64,000 nt of DNA, from positions 1-64,000 of the forward strand of contig JABXIS010000006.1 of the NCBI GenBank assembly GCA_013372975.1. The letters run 5' to 3'. Origin of the DNA: Alphaproteobacteria bacterium. GTDB taxonomy: Bacteria; Pseudomonadota; Alphaproteobacteria; Sphingomonadales; Kordiimonadaceae. A model generated the notes under the pieces. That model searched no databases. It worked only from the letters and a program-made list of their open reading frames with translations, and was not told where the DNA came from. The position numbers and the translations under genes are program-made. Numbering within the stretch: position 1 is the stretch's first letter; each line of letters starts with the position of its first letter. This document shows positions 17,553-25,244 of the stretch, one piece after another.

Positions 17553-18721
17553 TGAATATCGCCCGCACCCTTCGTCGTTTGCTTATTCCGTCACGCACCT
17601 TGGCGCGTTATATGGTGCGCATGCATCTGGGGCGTTTTTTCGGTATCCTGATCGGCCTGACAGCCGTTCTCCAGATGCTGGACCTTCTGGCTACCGCCGA
17701 TGAGATCATGGCCGCCGATGGCGCGAGCTGGGTATCGATTGTTTCCTATGTCAGCATGCGGGCACCCCAACTGATCAGCCAATTTGTACCCTTCACCGCG
17801 CTTCTGGCGACACTTTTGACACTTGCAACCCTGAATCAGAATTCGGAAGTGGTTGTGATGAAGGCCAGCGGCCTTTCTGCCCACCGCATCCTGCTACCAC
17901 TGGGCATCGCCTCCTTTATCATCGCCGCAGGGCATTTCATTTTCAATGAAACCGTCCTCGTGAAGGCCAACGCCGATCTGGAATATTGGCAGGACAACGA
18001 TTACGCCGTTGATCTGCCACCCTCACCCGGCACCACTGGCCGTGTTTGGCTCAAGGAAAATGGCACCATTGTTCTCGTTGAAGCCGTGAGCCAGATCAGG
18101 AACCGTGTCGTTTTGGATAAAGTGTCACTGTTCGAGCGTGATCCTGCAGGCAAACTGACTGCCATGGCGAAAGCGGATTTCGCCTGGTACCAGAACGGCA
18201 GGTGGACCCTGCATGATGTGCGCCGGTTTGATGCCCAAAGCCACCAGATGACAGTCGCGTCGTCCGAGCCATGGAACATCACTACACGGCCCGAGCGTTT
18301 TCAGGCGCTAACCGTACAGCCGGACCATGTTTCTTTCCTGAAGCTTTGGGATTCGATGAAACAGCTTGAACGTGATGGCCTGCCCACGGGCCGCCTGATG
18401 GCCAGCTTCCTTCAGAAGGTGGCGGGGCCCGCTTCTTCCCTTCTGATGCCGCTTCTGGCTGCTGTGGCTGCCTTTGGTGTGCACCGGGCAGGCAACCTGG
18501 TACTCCGGATCGTATTTGGCATGGCGCTTGGCTTCAGCTTCTTTGTGGCTGACAACTTCATGCTGGCCATGGGCGAATTTGGCGTGGCACCACCGTTCCT
18601 TGCGGCGTGGGCCCCGTTCTTCCTGTTCCTGGTGCTTGGCTATGCGGTCATCTTCCATACGGAAGAAGGCACCAAGCCAATAACGACACCCAAGGCCGGA
18701 AAGCCTGCAAGCCGTGACTAA
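17552..18721 (+). CDS. LptG/YjgQ-family permease, sphingolipid locus paralogue
   Basis: A 389-residue partner of the preceding LptF-like protein. LARYMVRMHLGRFFGILIGL forms helix 1; MRAPQLISQFVPFTALLATLLTL resembles the conserved LptG helix 2-3 region; a periplasmic jellyroll occupies about 140-255; C-terminal helices include KVAGPASSLLMPLLAAVAAFG and a final LFLVLGYAVIF. Together the two would form the membrane half of an ABC-type lipid extractor; no LptB-like ATPase is in the window, so they would share the housekeeping one. Its end overlaps the flippase gene by eight bases. The coupling of five genes suggests one operon from lptF-like to ceramide synthase. Confidence 0.85.
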   Translation: MNIARTLRRLLIPSRTLARYMVRMHLGRFFGILIGLTAVLQMLDLLATADEIMAADGASWVSIVSYVSMRAPQLISQFVPFTALLATLLTLATLNQNSEVVVMKASGLSAHRILLPLGIASFIIAAGHFIFNETVLVKANADLEYWQDNDYAVDLPPSPGTTGRVWLKENGTIVLVEAVSQIRNRVVLDKVSLFERDPAGKLTAMAKADFAWYQNGRWTLHDVRRFDAQSHQMTVASSEPWNITTRPERFQALTVQPDHVSFLKLWDSMKQLERDGLPTGRLMASFLQKVAGPASSLLMPLLAAVAAFGVHRAGNLVLRIVFGMALGFSFFVADNFMLAMGEFGVAPPFLAAWAPFFLFLVLGYAVIFHTEEGTKPITTPKAGKPASRD

Positions 18722-20288
18722 CCCTGAGAATAACAATTCTGAAAACAACACACCCGATTTCGCTGAAACCAGCGAAAACCTTGCGCGCGTGGCGGGCGGG
18801 GCCGGCTTTGCCTTCCTCGGCCAGATGGGTGCCTTGGTGGAAGCCGTGTCGGTTATTGCTTTCACATGGTTTTATGGTGCCGCCACCTTCGGGCTTTTTG
18901 CTGTTTTATGGTCCTATGTGAAGGTATCCACTGCTGTTTCTGACGCAGCCATGACCACGGCCCTTCAGCGGTTTGTGCCCAAAACCGATGAGGCGGGGGC
19001 CGATATGGTCACAGGTTATGCCCTCAAGTTCAGCACCATCCTCGCCACGCTGTTTGCAGCCGTAGCCTGGTATTATGCCCCTGAACTGGCGGGCTTCTTC
19101 AACGCGGCCGAAACCGATGCCGGACAGCTTGTTACCGTGATCCGCATCTATGTGTGGGTGCTGCCGTTCTGGACGATTGTGGAAGTGGCCACCGCTGCCG
19201 TAAGGGCGCGCCGTACCTTCGGCCCTGAAATCCGCGTGCGCATCTTCTATGAACAAGGCCTGCGGCTTGTGGCCGCTGTGGGTTTCGCGCTCGCGGGATT
19301 CATGACTTACGGGCTGTTCCTGTCTCATCTCGTTAGCGTGATCCTGTCAGCTGGCCTCGCACTTCGGCTTGTGGCCAAATATTATAATTTCGGCGCCATG
19401 ATGCACGCGCCGCTGACCGGCCCGATGGCACGGGAAGTGTTCCATTATGGCTGGTCACTGGTGCCCGCCAACCTGATCAAGAAACTGTTCAGTGAATTCC
19501 CGGTGATGTTCCTCAACTTCATGCTGCCGGGTGCGGCGGGCGCGTCTGCGGGCGGCTATTATGCCGTGGCGCGCAAGATCGCCAGTGCGCTGCAGGCCGT
19601 GCGCACCACATTCGAATATGTGATCGCGCCCCTCGCATCAGAAAAACATGGGGACGGTGACCACGGCGCCCTCAAGGACATGTATGCTTACTCCACGCGG
19701 CTGTCGATCACCATCGCGCTCCCGTTCGGGGCGGCGCTCATTCTCGCCCGACATGATATTCTTGCCGTGATGAAGCCAGAGTTTCAGGCTGCCGCGATCG
19801 CGATCGCGGTTCTGTGCGCTGGCCGCATTATCGAGGCCGCCACCGGCCCTTCGAGTGCCCTTATCGAAATGCTGGGCCACCGCCTGTTGCCCGCCATTAA
19901 TGGCATCGCGGGCTTGGCCACGCTTCTGATCCTTGGGAATATGCTGATCCCTGAGTATGGCGTTACGGGCGCGGCCTTTGCCGCCGCCGCAGGCATCAAC
20001 GCCACCGCCATCCTGGCTTTCATCCAGACATTGGTGATCTATGGCCTGTGGCCATACGACAGGTTCGCCTTCAAGCCCGTGTGCGTGTCGCTCCTGACGT
20101 CGGCGATCATGTTCGCGCTGATCCCTTACAGCAAGGACTGGGCAGCCCCCATTGGCATTATCGCCTCTGTGGGGGGGCTTTTGCTGGCCATGGCCATGCT
20201 GATCCGCTATGGCCTCAGTCATTCTGATGCCGTGGCGCTTGGCAGGTTCGGCAAGCTCAAGAAAATCAAGAAACTGGCGGAAGACTGA
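18714..20288 (+). CDS. MOP-superfamily polysaccharide/lipid flippase
   Basis: A 524-residue multi-pass membrane protein with about 12-14 hydrophobic segments, of the Wzx/MurJ/MATE-like (polysaccharide_synt) type. Features include AGGAGFAFLGQMGALVEAVS at helix 1 and GGYYAVARKIASALQAVRTTFEYVIAPL mid-protein. It probably flips a lipid or lipid-linked glycan across the inner membrane. The start is GTG, overlapping the LptG-like gene by eight bases, and the stop overlaps csaA by one. In this setting a glycosylated or plain sphingolipid is the attractive cargo, but no glycosyltransferase is present in the cluster. The soluble first 30 residues are Asn/Glu-rich. Confidence 0.82.
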   Translation: MTNPENNNSENNTPDFAETSENLARVAGGAGFAFLGQMGALVEAVSVIAFTWFYGAATFGLFAVLWSYVKVSTAVSDAAMTTALQRFVPKTDEAGADMVTGYALKFSTILATLFAAVAWYYAPELAGFFNAAETDAGQLVTVIRIYVWVLPFWTIVEVATAAVRARRTFGPEIRVRIFYEQGLRLVAAVGFALAGFMTYGLFLSHLVSVILSAGLALRLVAKYYNFGAMMHAPLTGPMAREVFHYGWSLVPANLIKKLFSEFPVMFLNFMLPGAAGASAGGYYAVARKIASALQAVRTTFEYVIAPLASEKHGDGDHGALKDMYAYSTRLSITIALPFGAALILARHDILAVMKPEFQAAAIAIAVLCAGRIIEAATGPSSALIEMLGHRLLPAINGIAGLATLLILGNMLIPEYGVTGAAFAAAAGINATAILAFIQTLVIYGLWPYDRFAFKPVCVSLLTSAIMFALIPYSKDWAAPIGIIASVGGLLLAMAMLIRYGLSHSDAVALGRFGKLKKIKKLAED

Positions 20289-20641
20289 TGGCGACTGAAG
20301 CGGGCTCAGAAATCAGCTTTGATGACTTTTTGCGCGTAGATATCCGCGCGGGCACGATCCTGTCTGCCACCGACAATGTAAGGGCGCGCAAACCCGCCTA
20401 TGTGCTTGAGGTGGATTTCGGCCCTGATTTTGGCATCAAGACAACCTCGGCCCAGATCACAGAGGAACACTCGAAGGAAAGCCTTGTCGGCATGCAGGTG
20501 CTGGCTGTGGTGAATTTCCCCATGAAACGTGTGGCGGGTGTGAAATCAGAGGTGCTGACGCTCGCGACCATGGAAGAAGATGGCCGCACCGTGCTGATCA
20601 CGCCATCAAAGCCTGTACCAGACGGCACCCGCTTGCTTTAA
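20288..20641 (+). CDS. csaA: CsaA-type tRNA-binding OB-fold protein
   Basis: A 117-residue protein of the CsaA/YtpR/Trbp111 family. Seen: ISFDDFLRVDIRAGTI at the start, KPAYVLEVDFGPDFGIKTTSAQI, VLAVVNFP and the closing VLITPSKPVPDGTRL. CsaA is a homodimeric tRNA-binding, chaperone-like protein linked to secretion in Bacillus. Full length. It overlaps the flippase gene by one base (TGATG) and lies 53 bases before the ceramide synthase. Why a tRNA-binding protein belongs to a lipid operon is unclear. Confidence 0.92.
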   Translation: MATEAGSEISFDDFLRVDIRAGTILSATDNVRARKPAYVLEVDFGPDFGIKTTSAQITEEHSKESLVGMQVLAVVNFPMKRVAGVKSEVLTLATMEEDGRTVLITPSKPVPDGTRLL

Positions 20642-20694
20642 CACCCAGTGTGGCTTAAGTCAGAACACAGTCAATATTTTCGGGGAGGACGCGC

Positions 20695-21831
20695 GTGAGC
20701 GACGTGACCATCAAAGAAATCAAGGATGTTAAGGGTCTGAAGGACTTCGTAAACACCACCCGGCAGGTGTATGCGAATGACCCCAACTGGATCCAGCCCC
20801 TGATGATGGAACGGATGGACGCCATCCGCCGCGACAAGAACCCCTATTACGAGCATGCCGAGGTGGCGCACTGGGTGGCCTATGCGGGCGGCAAGTCTGT
20901 TGGCCGCATCACCGCGCAGGTGGACAGCCTCGCGCAGGAAAAGTGGGGCCCGAACCTTGGCCATTTCGGCTTCTTTGAAGCCACCACTGATGAGGTTGCC
21001 GGGAAGCTGCTCACTACCGCTGAAGAATGGCTTAAGGCGCGCGGCATGAAGCGTATGCAGGGGCCATGGTCCCTCAATACCGCCGAAGAGGTGGGCACGC
21101 TGATCAAAGGGTTTGATACCCCGCCCGTGTTCATGATGCCGCACGGCAGGCCTGAGTATGATGGCTGGCTGAAGGCCCACGGCCTTGATAAAGCCAAGGA
21201 TATGCATGCTTTCCGGCTTGATCTTCTGAAACCAGCGCCTGAACGCGCCCTCAGGATCGTGAAGATGGCGGAAAAGAACAAGAAGGTGACCATGCGCGAG
21301 ATCGATATGAAGCGTTTCGACGAGGAAGTCGCCACGGTTCTGGATATCTATAACGAGGCATGGTCGGAAAACTGGGGGTATGTGCCCTTCACCAAACATG
21401 AGGTGGAGCACGGCGCCAAGGCGCTCAAACCCGTGGTGAAACCCTATCGTACCATGATCTGCGAATATGAAGGTGAGCCTGTGGCCTTCATGCTGACAAT
21501 CCCTGATGTGAACCACAAAATCCGCGATCTGGACGGCAAGCTGTTCCCGTTTGGCTGGGCCAAGGTGGCCTGGCGCATGATGAACGGCCGTGAAGATCGC
21601 TGCCGTGTGCCGCTGATGGGTGTCAGAAAAAAGTTCCAGAAAGGCCCCTTGGGCGCTGCCATGGCCATGTGGATGATCCAGGTATCGCAGCGGAACGTGA
21701 TGGACCGCGGGGCATACTTCGGTGAACTGGGCTGGATTCTTGAGGACAACGACGGGATGATCAGCATCCTCGAGGAAATCGGCTGCGAGATTTACAAGAC
21801 CTACCGGGTGTATGAGAAGAAGATTGGGTAA
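20695..21831 (+). CDS. cerS: GNAT-fold acyltransferase, probable bacterial ceramide synthase
   Basis: A 378-residue soluble protein of a large GNAT-like family. Features: FVNTTRQVYANDPNWIQPL near the N-terminus, the RMQGPWSLNTAEEVGTLI segment, PPVFMMPHGRPEY, NEAWSENWGYVPFT, and the C-terminal FGELGWILEDNDGMISILE. This arrangement is what I recall for the bacterial ceramide synthase of Caulobacter, which N-acylates the sphingoid base and is unrelated to eukaryotic CerS. The same family includes many uncharacterised acetyltransferase-like proteins; the locus makes ceramide synthase the best call. GTG start with GGGGAGG upstream. It ends the sphingolipid island. Confidence 0.82.
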   Translation: MSDVTIKEIKDVKGLKDFVNTTRQVYANDPNWIQPLMMERMDAIRRDKNPYYEHAEVAHWVAYAGGKSVGRITAQVDSLAQEKWGPNLGHFGFFEATTDEVAGKLLTTAEEWLKARGMKRMQGPWSLNTAEEVGTLIKGFDTPPVFMMPHGRPEYDGWLKAHGLDKAKDMHAFRLDLLKPAPERALRIVKMAEKNKKVTMREIDMKRFDEEVATVLDIYNEAWSENWGYVPFTKHEVEHGAKALKPVVKPYRTMICEYEGEPVAFMLTIPDVNHKIRDLDGKLFPFGWAKVAWRMMNGREDRCRVPLMGVRKKFQKGPLGAAMAMWMIQVSQRNVMDRGAYFGELGWILEDNDGMISILEEIGCEIYKTYRVYEKKIG

Positions 21832-22398
21832 ATGGGGCAAACTTTCCTGGACCAATTCTCCCCCCAAGAAGCATACGCTTTCTTAATTTTGGGACGTCTC
21901 AATCGTTCGGCAATTATGGAAACTGCAAACACTTGGCTCGATGCAGGCATTTTCGTCGAGGGGCTTGGTGCAACTTGGTATGATGACGAAGCCCCTTATG
22001 AGGAACTTGTAAAAGACTTCAAAGCTGCATTAACGCAATTGGGAGCCTTGCCATTCAGCCAAAAAGAAGCTGCGTTTTATCTCTGCTTTCAATCACTCTG
22101 CAGAGGCTTGAGAGGGGAAACTACGCTTGGACTAGCCACGTTATTTGTCTTAGATTTATACTGCGAGATGGGAAGAGAAGACGATGTTTATGGAGCCGCA
22201 TTAGATGCTGCGGACCTACTCGCTGCGTACATCGAATATGAAGATTCTACTTTTTCCTCACCGCAACAAGAAGGGCCTTGCCTTAATCGATTGAAAAAAG
22301 CAGCTATGGCTTGGACAGAGCGCCACCCTGATGGCGCAGTCACCCCGGTCATTCCCGCTCCAAAAAGCTTCTGGCAAAGATTTGGCCCGTCAGACTAG
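21832..22398 (+). CDS. Hypothetical protein, 188 aa, AT-rich
   Basis: No family recognised. The ATG is directly attached to the ceramide-synthase stop codon (TAA-ATG), so it may be the last cistron of that operon. The protein is acidic, helical and cytosolic: SPQEAYAFLILGRLNRSAI, LPFSQKEAAFYLCFQSLCRGL and a final FWQRFGPSD. Codon use is visibly more A/T-rich than the upstream genes (many tta, att, gaa, aaa codons), hinting at a separate origin. Confidence 0.7.
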   Translation: MGQTFLDQFSPQEAYAFLILGRLNRSAIMETANTWLDAGIFVEGLGATWYDDEAPYEELVKDFKAALTQLGALPFSQKEAAFYLCFQSLCRGLRGETTLGLATLFVLDLYCEMGREDDVYGAALDAADLLAAYIEYEDSTFSSPQQEGPCLNRLKKAAMAWTERHPDGAVTPVIPAPKSFWQRFGPSD

Positions 22399-22430
22399 AA
22401 CACCTCTGCACACAGGCATGCTGACTTTCC

Positions 22431-22898
22431 CTACCCTATCGCCTTGATCAAGTTGATCGTCTCGGCCTCGTAGCCCTGCTTTTCGTAAAAGTGCCGCCCT
22501 TGCGCGTTGTTCCAGAATACCTCCAGATGCAAGAGGCGCCAGCCCTGGGCTTTCGTCCAGTCTTCCGCCGCGGCCATCAAGGCCTGCCCCACACCAAGGC
22601 CCTGCGCGCCTTCCTTCACCGCCAACAAGGGCATGGTCGCGCCCGCCTCGCCTGACACCTCATCCTCGCGCCCCCGCACATGCACGAAGCCCAAAAGCTC
22701 GTCACCACGCGCGGCCACATAGGTGGCGTTTGGCACGTCTGTGTCGGCCATCATGGCGTCGATATAATCATCCTGAAATTTTTGCACCACATCGTCCGTG
22801 TGCCACGACAGGCCCGCCTTCGCCGCCAGCGTGGGCGACAGGGAGCGGATAAATGGCAGGTCGGCTTCATTTGCCAAACGGATGGTCAGCGTGGACAT
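22431..22898 (-). CDS. GNAT family N-acetyltransferase
   Basis: A 155-residue single GNAT domain. TIRLANEADLPFIRSL opens the fold; MPLLAVKEGAQGLGVGQALMAAAEDW holds the acetyl-CoA pyrophosphate loop (Q-x-x-G-x-G/A-like QGLGVG); LHLEVFWNNAQGRHFYEKQGYE is the typical C-terminal N-A-x-x-F-Y-x-x-x-G-(F/Y) motif. It acetylates an unknown small molecule or protein. The ATG at 22898 follows GGGAAG and is preferred over an upstream in-frame start. It faces the preceding hypothetical gene tail to tail. Confidence 0.9.
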   Translation of the reverse strand: MSTLTIRLANEADLPFIRSLSPTLAAKAGLSWHTDDVVQKFQDDYIDAMMADTDVPNATYVAARGDELLGFVHVRGREDEVSGEAGATMPLLAVKEGAQGLGVGQALMAAAEDWTKAQGWRLLHLEVFWNNAQGRHFYEKQGYEAETINLIKAIG

Positions 22899-22975
22899 GA
22901 TTTTCTTCCCGGAAATATGCAAAAGGGCCTCGGGTGATGCCCTATCCGCGCAGCCTTTGCAAGGGGTCTACAGCC

Positions 22976-23476
22976 CTAGGCGGCAATCTTAGCTTTCGCG
23001 TTTTCCCAGAACTCACCAGCGATTGCCGCAAGGTCCGCCCCTTTGAAATCAACCAGCCTGGGGTCGATCGTGAACTGATCCTTGCCCCTGACCACAATCA
23101 GCACCGCATTATCGGCCCCGGGGGTGCCACCGTCCATTAACGTTACTTCCCCAATGTCAGTCACATCGCGCCAGTAATGGGGCTTTTCCTTGCCGTCCTC
23201 ATCAAAATAGAACTGGTCTTCTGTGAAGTGCAGGTACGGCATATCAAGATATATGTCGTAGAGAATTTTTGAGGCGCCACCTATGAGAATGATCATAGGG
23301 TAAATGAAATTCAGCCAATTAAACTCTTCTGGAACCGCAGAAGTTTTCCACTGCCAGACTGCCCAGAATACAATAACCACCGCAGACATAAATATACCCA
23401 ACAATAACTTGATATATTTCGCCTTGGTCCGACTGAAAGTCGCGAACATGCGCCCTGCCACATCTTTCTTGATCAT
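22976..23476 (-). CDS. Hypothetical inner-membrane protein, 166 aa
   Basis: No family recognised. Two hydrophobic segments lie near the N-terminus: LLLGIFMSAVVIVFWAVW and FIYPMIILIGGASKILY. They are followed by a soluble region of about 95 residues with regular beta-strands (LHFTEDQFYF, AVLIVVRGKDQFTI), similar in layout to small membrane proteins with a PH-like domain. GGGGGAAT precedes ATG 23476; an upstream in-frame start is less likely. It lies between the GNAT and carboxylase genes with gaps on both sides, so it is probably transcribed alone. Confidence 0.75.
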   Translation of the reverse strand: MIKKDVAGRMFATFSRTKAKYIKLLLGIFMSAVVIVFWAVWQWKTSAVPEEFNWLNFIYPMIILIGGASKILYDIYLDMPYLHFTEDQFYFDEDGKEKPHYWRDVTDIGEVTLMDGGTPGADNAVLIVVRGKDQFTIDPRLVDFKGADLAAIAGEFWENAKAKIAA

Positions 23477-23530
23477 GAAATTCCCCCAATGAATGTGTTG
23501 AGGGAACACTAGATAATTGGTTAGTGGCCG

Positions 23531-25057
23531 TCAACGTCCCAAGGCCATCTTGCCCTGCGCCAGGTTTGCGAATTCACACAGAAGCGGGCGGGTTTCGCGG
23601 GGATCGATCACATCCTCAACCAGAAAGGCCTCTGCCGTGCGGTAAGGGCTTCTGACCTTATCGAGCCGTGTTTTGATCTCCTCCAGTGCCGCCTGCGGGT
23701 CATCGGCCTTTTCAAGCTCGGATTTATAGGCCACCTCGATCCCGCCTTCGAGCGGTAGGCTGCCCCAATCGCCGGACGGCCAGGCAAAACGATACTGGAA
23801 TTTGGTATGGTCGCTCATCGCCGCACCCGCCACACCGTAAGCTTTCCGCACAATCACGCTGGCCCACGGCACGGTCGAGCGGTAGATGCCATTCAAGGCC
23901 TCCACCCCGTGCCGGATGGTGGCGGCTTTCTCAGCCTCCAGCCCGATCATGAAGCCGGGGTTATCAACAAAATGCACTACCGGCAGGGAGAAAGTGTTCG
24001 CAAGCTTCACGAAGCGGTCGATTTTGCGGGCGGCATCGGCGGTCCACGACCCGCCCATAAAGCTTGGATCCGAGGCGATCACCGCCACAGGCCAGCCATC
24101 CAGCCGCGCCAGCGCTGTGATGGCCGATTGCCCCCAGCGCTTGCCAATTTCGAACACGCTCTGGCGGTCCATCACGCTATCCAGAATTTTGCGCATGCTA
24201 TAGGCCGCGCGCCTGTCTTCCGGTACAGCATTCAACAGGCTTTCGTCCCGGCGCTCGACACCATCACGAACGTCGCCCCTTGGCGCAGGCAAACCAGCTG
24301 CAGACGGCAGGTAGGAAAGGAAGCGTCTGGCGGCCTTGAACGCAGCCTCTTCGCTGTCTACCAGATCATCCACCGCACCTGTGCGGGCATGCAACTCCGC
24401 CCCGCCCAGGGCTTCTTTGTCCAGATTTTCGCCAATGGCGGCCACCACGGCGGGCCCGGCGGTGAACATATGCGATAGCCCCTTCACCATCACGCTATAG
24501 TGGCTCGCGACCACACGCGCAGCGCCAAGCCCGGCCACAGACCCCAGCGCCAGCGATACCACCGGCACGCTTTCCAGATTTTTCACCACATGTTCCCAGC
24601 CCGGCAGATAGGGCACATAGGTAAGCCCCATATCTTCGAGCATTTTAACGCTGCCACCGCCGCCGGTGCCATCGATCAAACGAATGAGCGGCAGCTTCCA
24701 TTCATGGGCCATCTGTTCGGCCAGCACCGCCTTGCGCCAGATGGCGGCATCTGCGGCCCCGCCGCGCACCGTGAAATCATCGCCCGCCAGCACCACAGGG
24801 CGGCGGGATATATCGGCCTTGCCGAACAGGAAATTGGCGGGGGTAACATCATCCAGATCGCCATCAACGTTATAGTGGCCCTTGCCTGCCAGCTTGCCGA
24901 TTTCGCGGAAGGAACCGGGGTCAGCCGCTTTGAGAAGCCTTTGGCGCACATCCATCTTGCCGCGCGCGTGCTGGCGCGCCACCTTCTCTTTGCCGCCCAT
25001 CTTCTCGGCCAGCGCCTCGCGCTTTTTCTTTTCAGCTAACTCTTTTTCCCACGCCAT
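23531..25057 (-). CDS. Acyl-CoA carboxylase beta (carboxyltransferase) subunit
   Basis: A 508-residue biotin-dependent carboxyltransferase of the propionyl-/methylcrotonyl-CoA carboxylase type. It moves CO2 from carboxybiotin to an acyl-CoA. The N-terminal half includes DFTVRGGAADAAIWRKAV, IRLIDGTGGGGSVKM and the LGSVAGLGAARVVASHYSVM oxyanion region. The C-terminal half includes PVVHFVDNPGFMIG and RKAYGVAGAAMSDH. No biotin-carboxylase or biotin-carrier gene is adjacent, unlike the usual mcc/pcc operons, so its partner is elsewhere. The acyl-CoA substrate cannot be told by reading. Confidence 0.9.
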   Translation of the reverse strand: MAWEKELAEKKKREALAEKMGGKEKVARQHARGKMDVRQRLLKAADPGSFREIGKLAGKGHYNVDGDLDDVTPANFLFGKADISRRPVVLAGDDFTVRGGAADAAIWRKAVLAEQMAHEWKLPLIRLIDGTGGGGSVKMLEDMGLTYVPYLPGWEHVVKNLESVPVVSLALGSVAGLGAARVVASHYSVMVKGLSHMFTAGPAVVAAIGENLDKEALGGAELHARTGAVDDLVDSEEAAFKAARRFLSYLPSAAGLPAPRGDVRDGVERRDESLLNAVPEDRRAAYSMRKILDSVMDRQSVFEIGKRWGQSAITALARLDGWPVAVIASDPSFMGGSWTADAARKIDRFVKLANTFSLPVVHFVDNPGFMIGLEAEKAATIRHGVEALNGIYRSTVPWASVIVRKAYGVAGAAMSDHTKFQYRFAWPSGDWGSLPLEGGIEVAYKSELEKADDPQAALEEIKTRLDKVRSPYRTAEAFLVEDVIDPRETRPLLCEFANLAQGKMALGR

Positions 25058-25134
25058 GCGGACACGCCCCTTAAAACATTGTTTGACAGGTAAAATAGCG
25101 TGGATGAGGGATAGTCAAACCTACTTCTCGGTCA

Positions 25135-25234
25135 GTCATTCCCGCGTAGGCGGGAATCCAGGACAGGCCTCAATCAATCCTGTGGAAATATAGATTCCCT
25201 TCCCTCGCCGCTTGTGCGGCTCGCCCGGAATGAC
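25135..25234. repeat. 100-bp palindromic intergenic repeat element
   Basis: The element begins GTCATTCC and ends with the exact reverse complement GGAATGAC, 100 bases apart, between the recG stop and the carboxylase start. Inside the left end is a perfect small hairpin (TTCCCGC-gtag-GCGGGAA), inside the right end GCCGC-ttgt-GCGGC. The CATTCCCGCG..GCGGGAATCCAG motif is a dispersed intergenic repeat type known in several proteobacteria. Only one copy is in the window. Confidence 0.75.
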
Positions 25235-25244
25235 ATTCTTTGAT

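Noticed and set aside
19793-19808. GCGATCGCGATCGC palindrome within the flippase gene
   Set aside because: Explained by Ala-Ile-Ala-Ile codons in GC-rich coding sequence.
20671-21867. 398-codon open frame antisense to the ceramide synthase gene
   Set aside because: No ribosome site or recognisable motif; the plus-strand GTG gene has GGGGAGG and clear family features.
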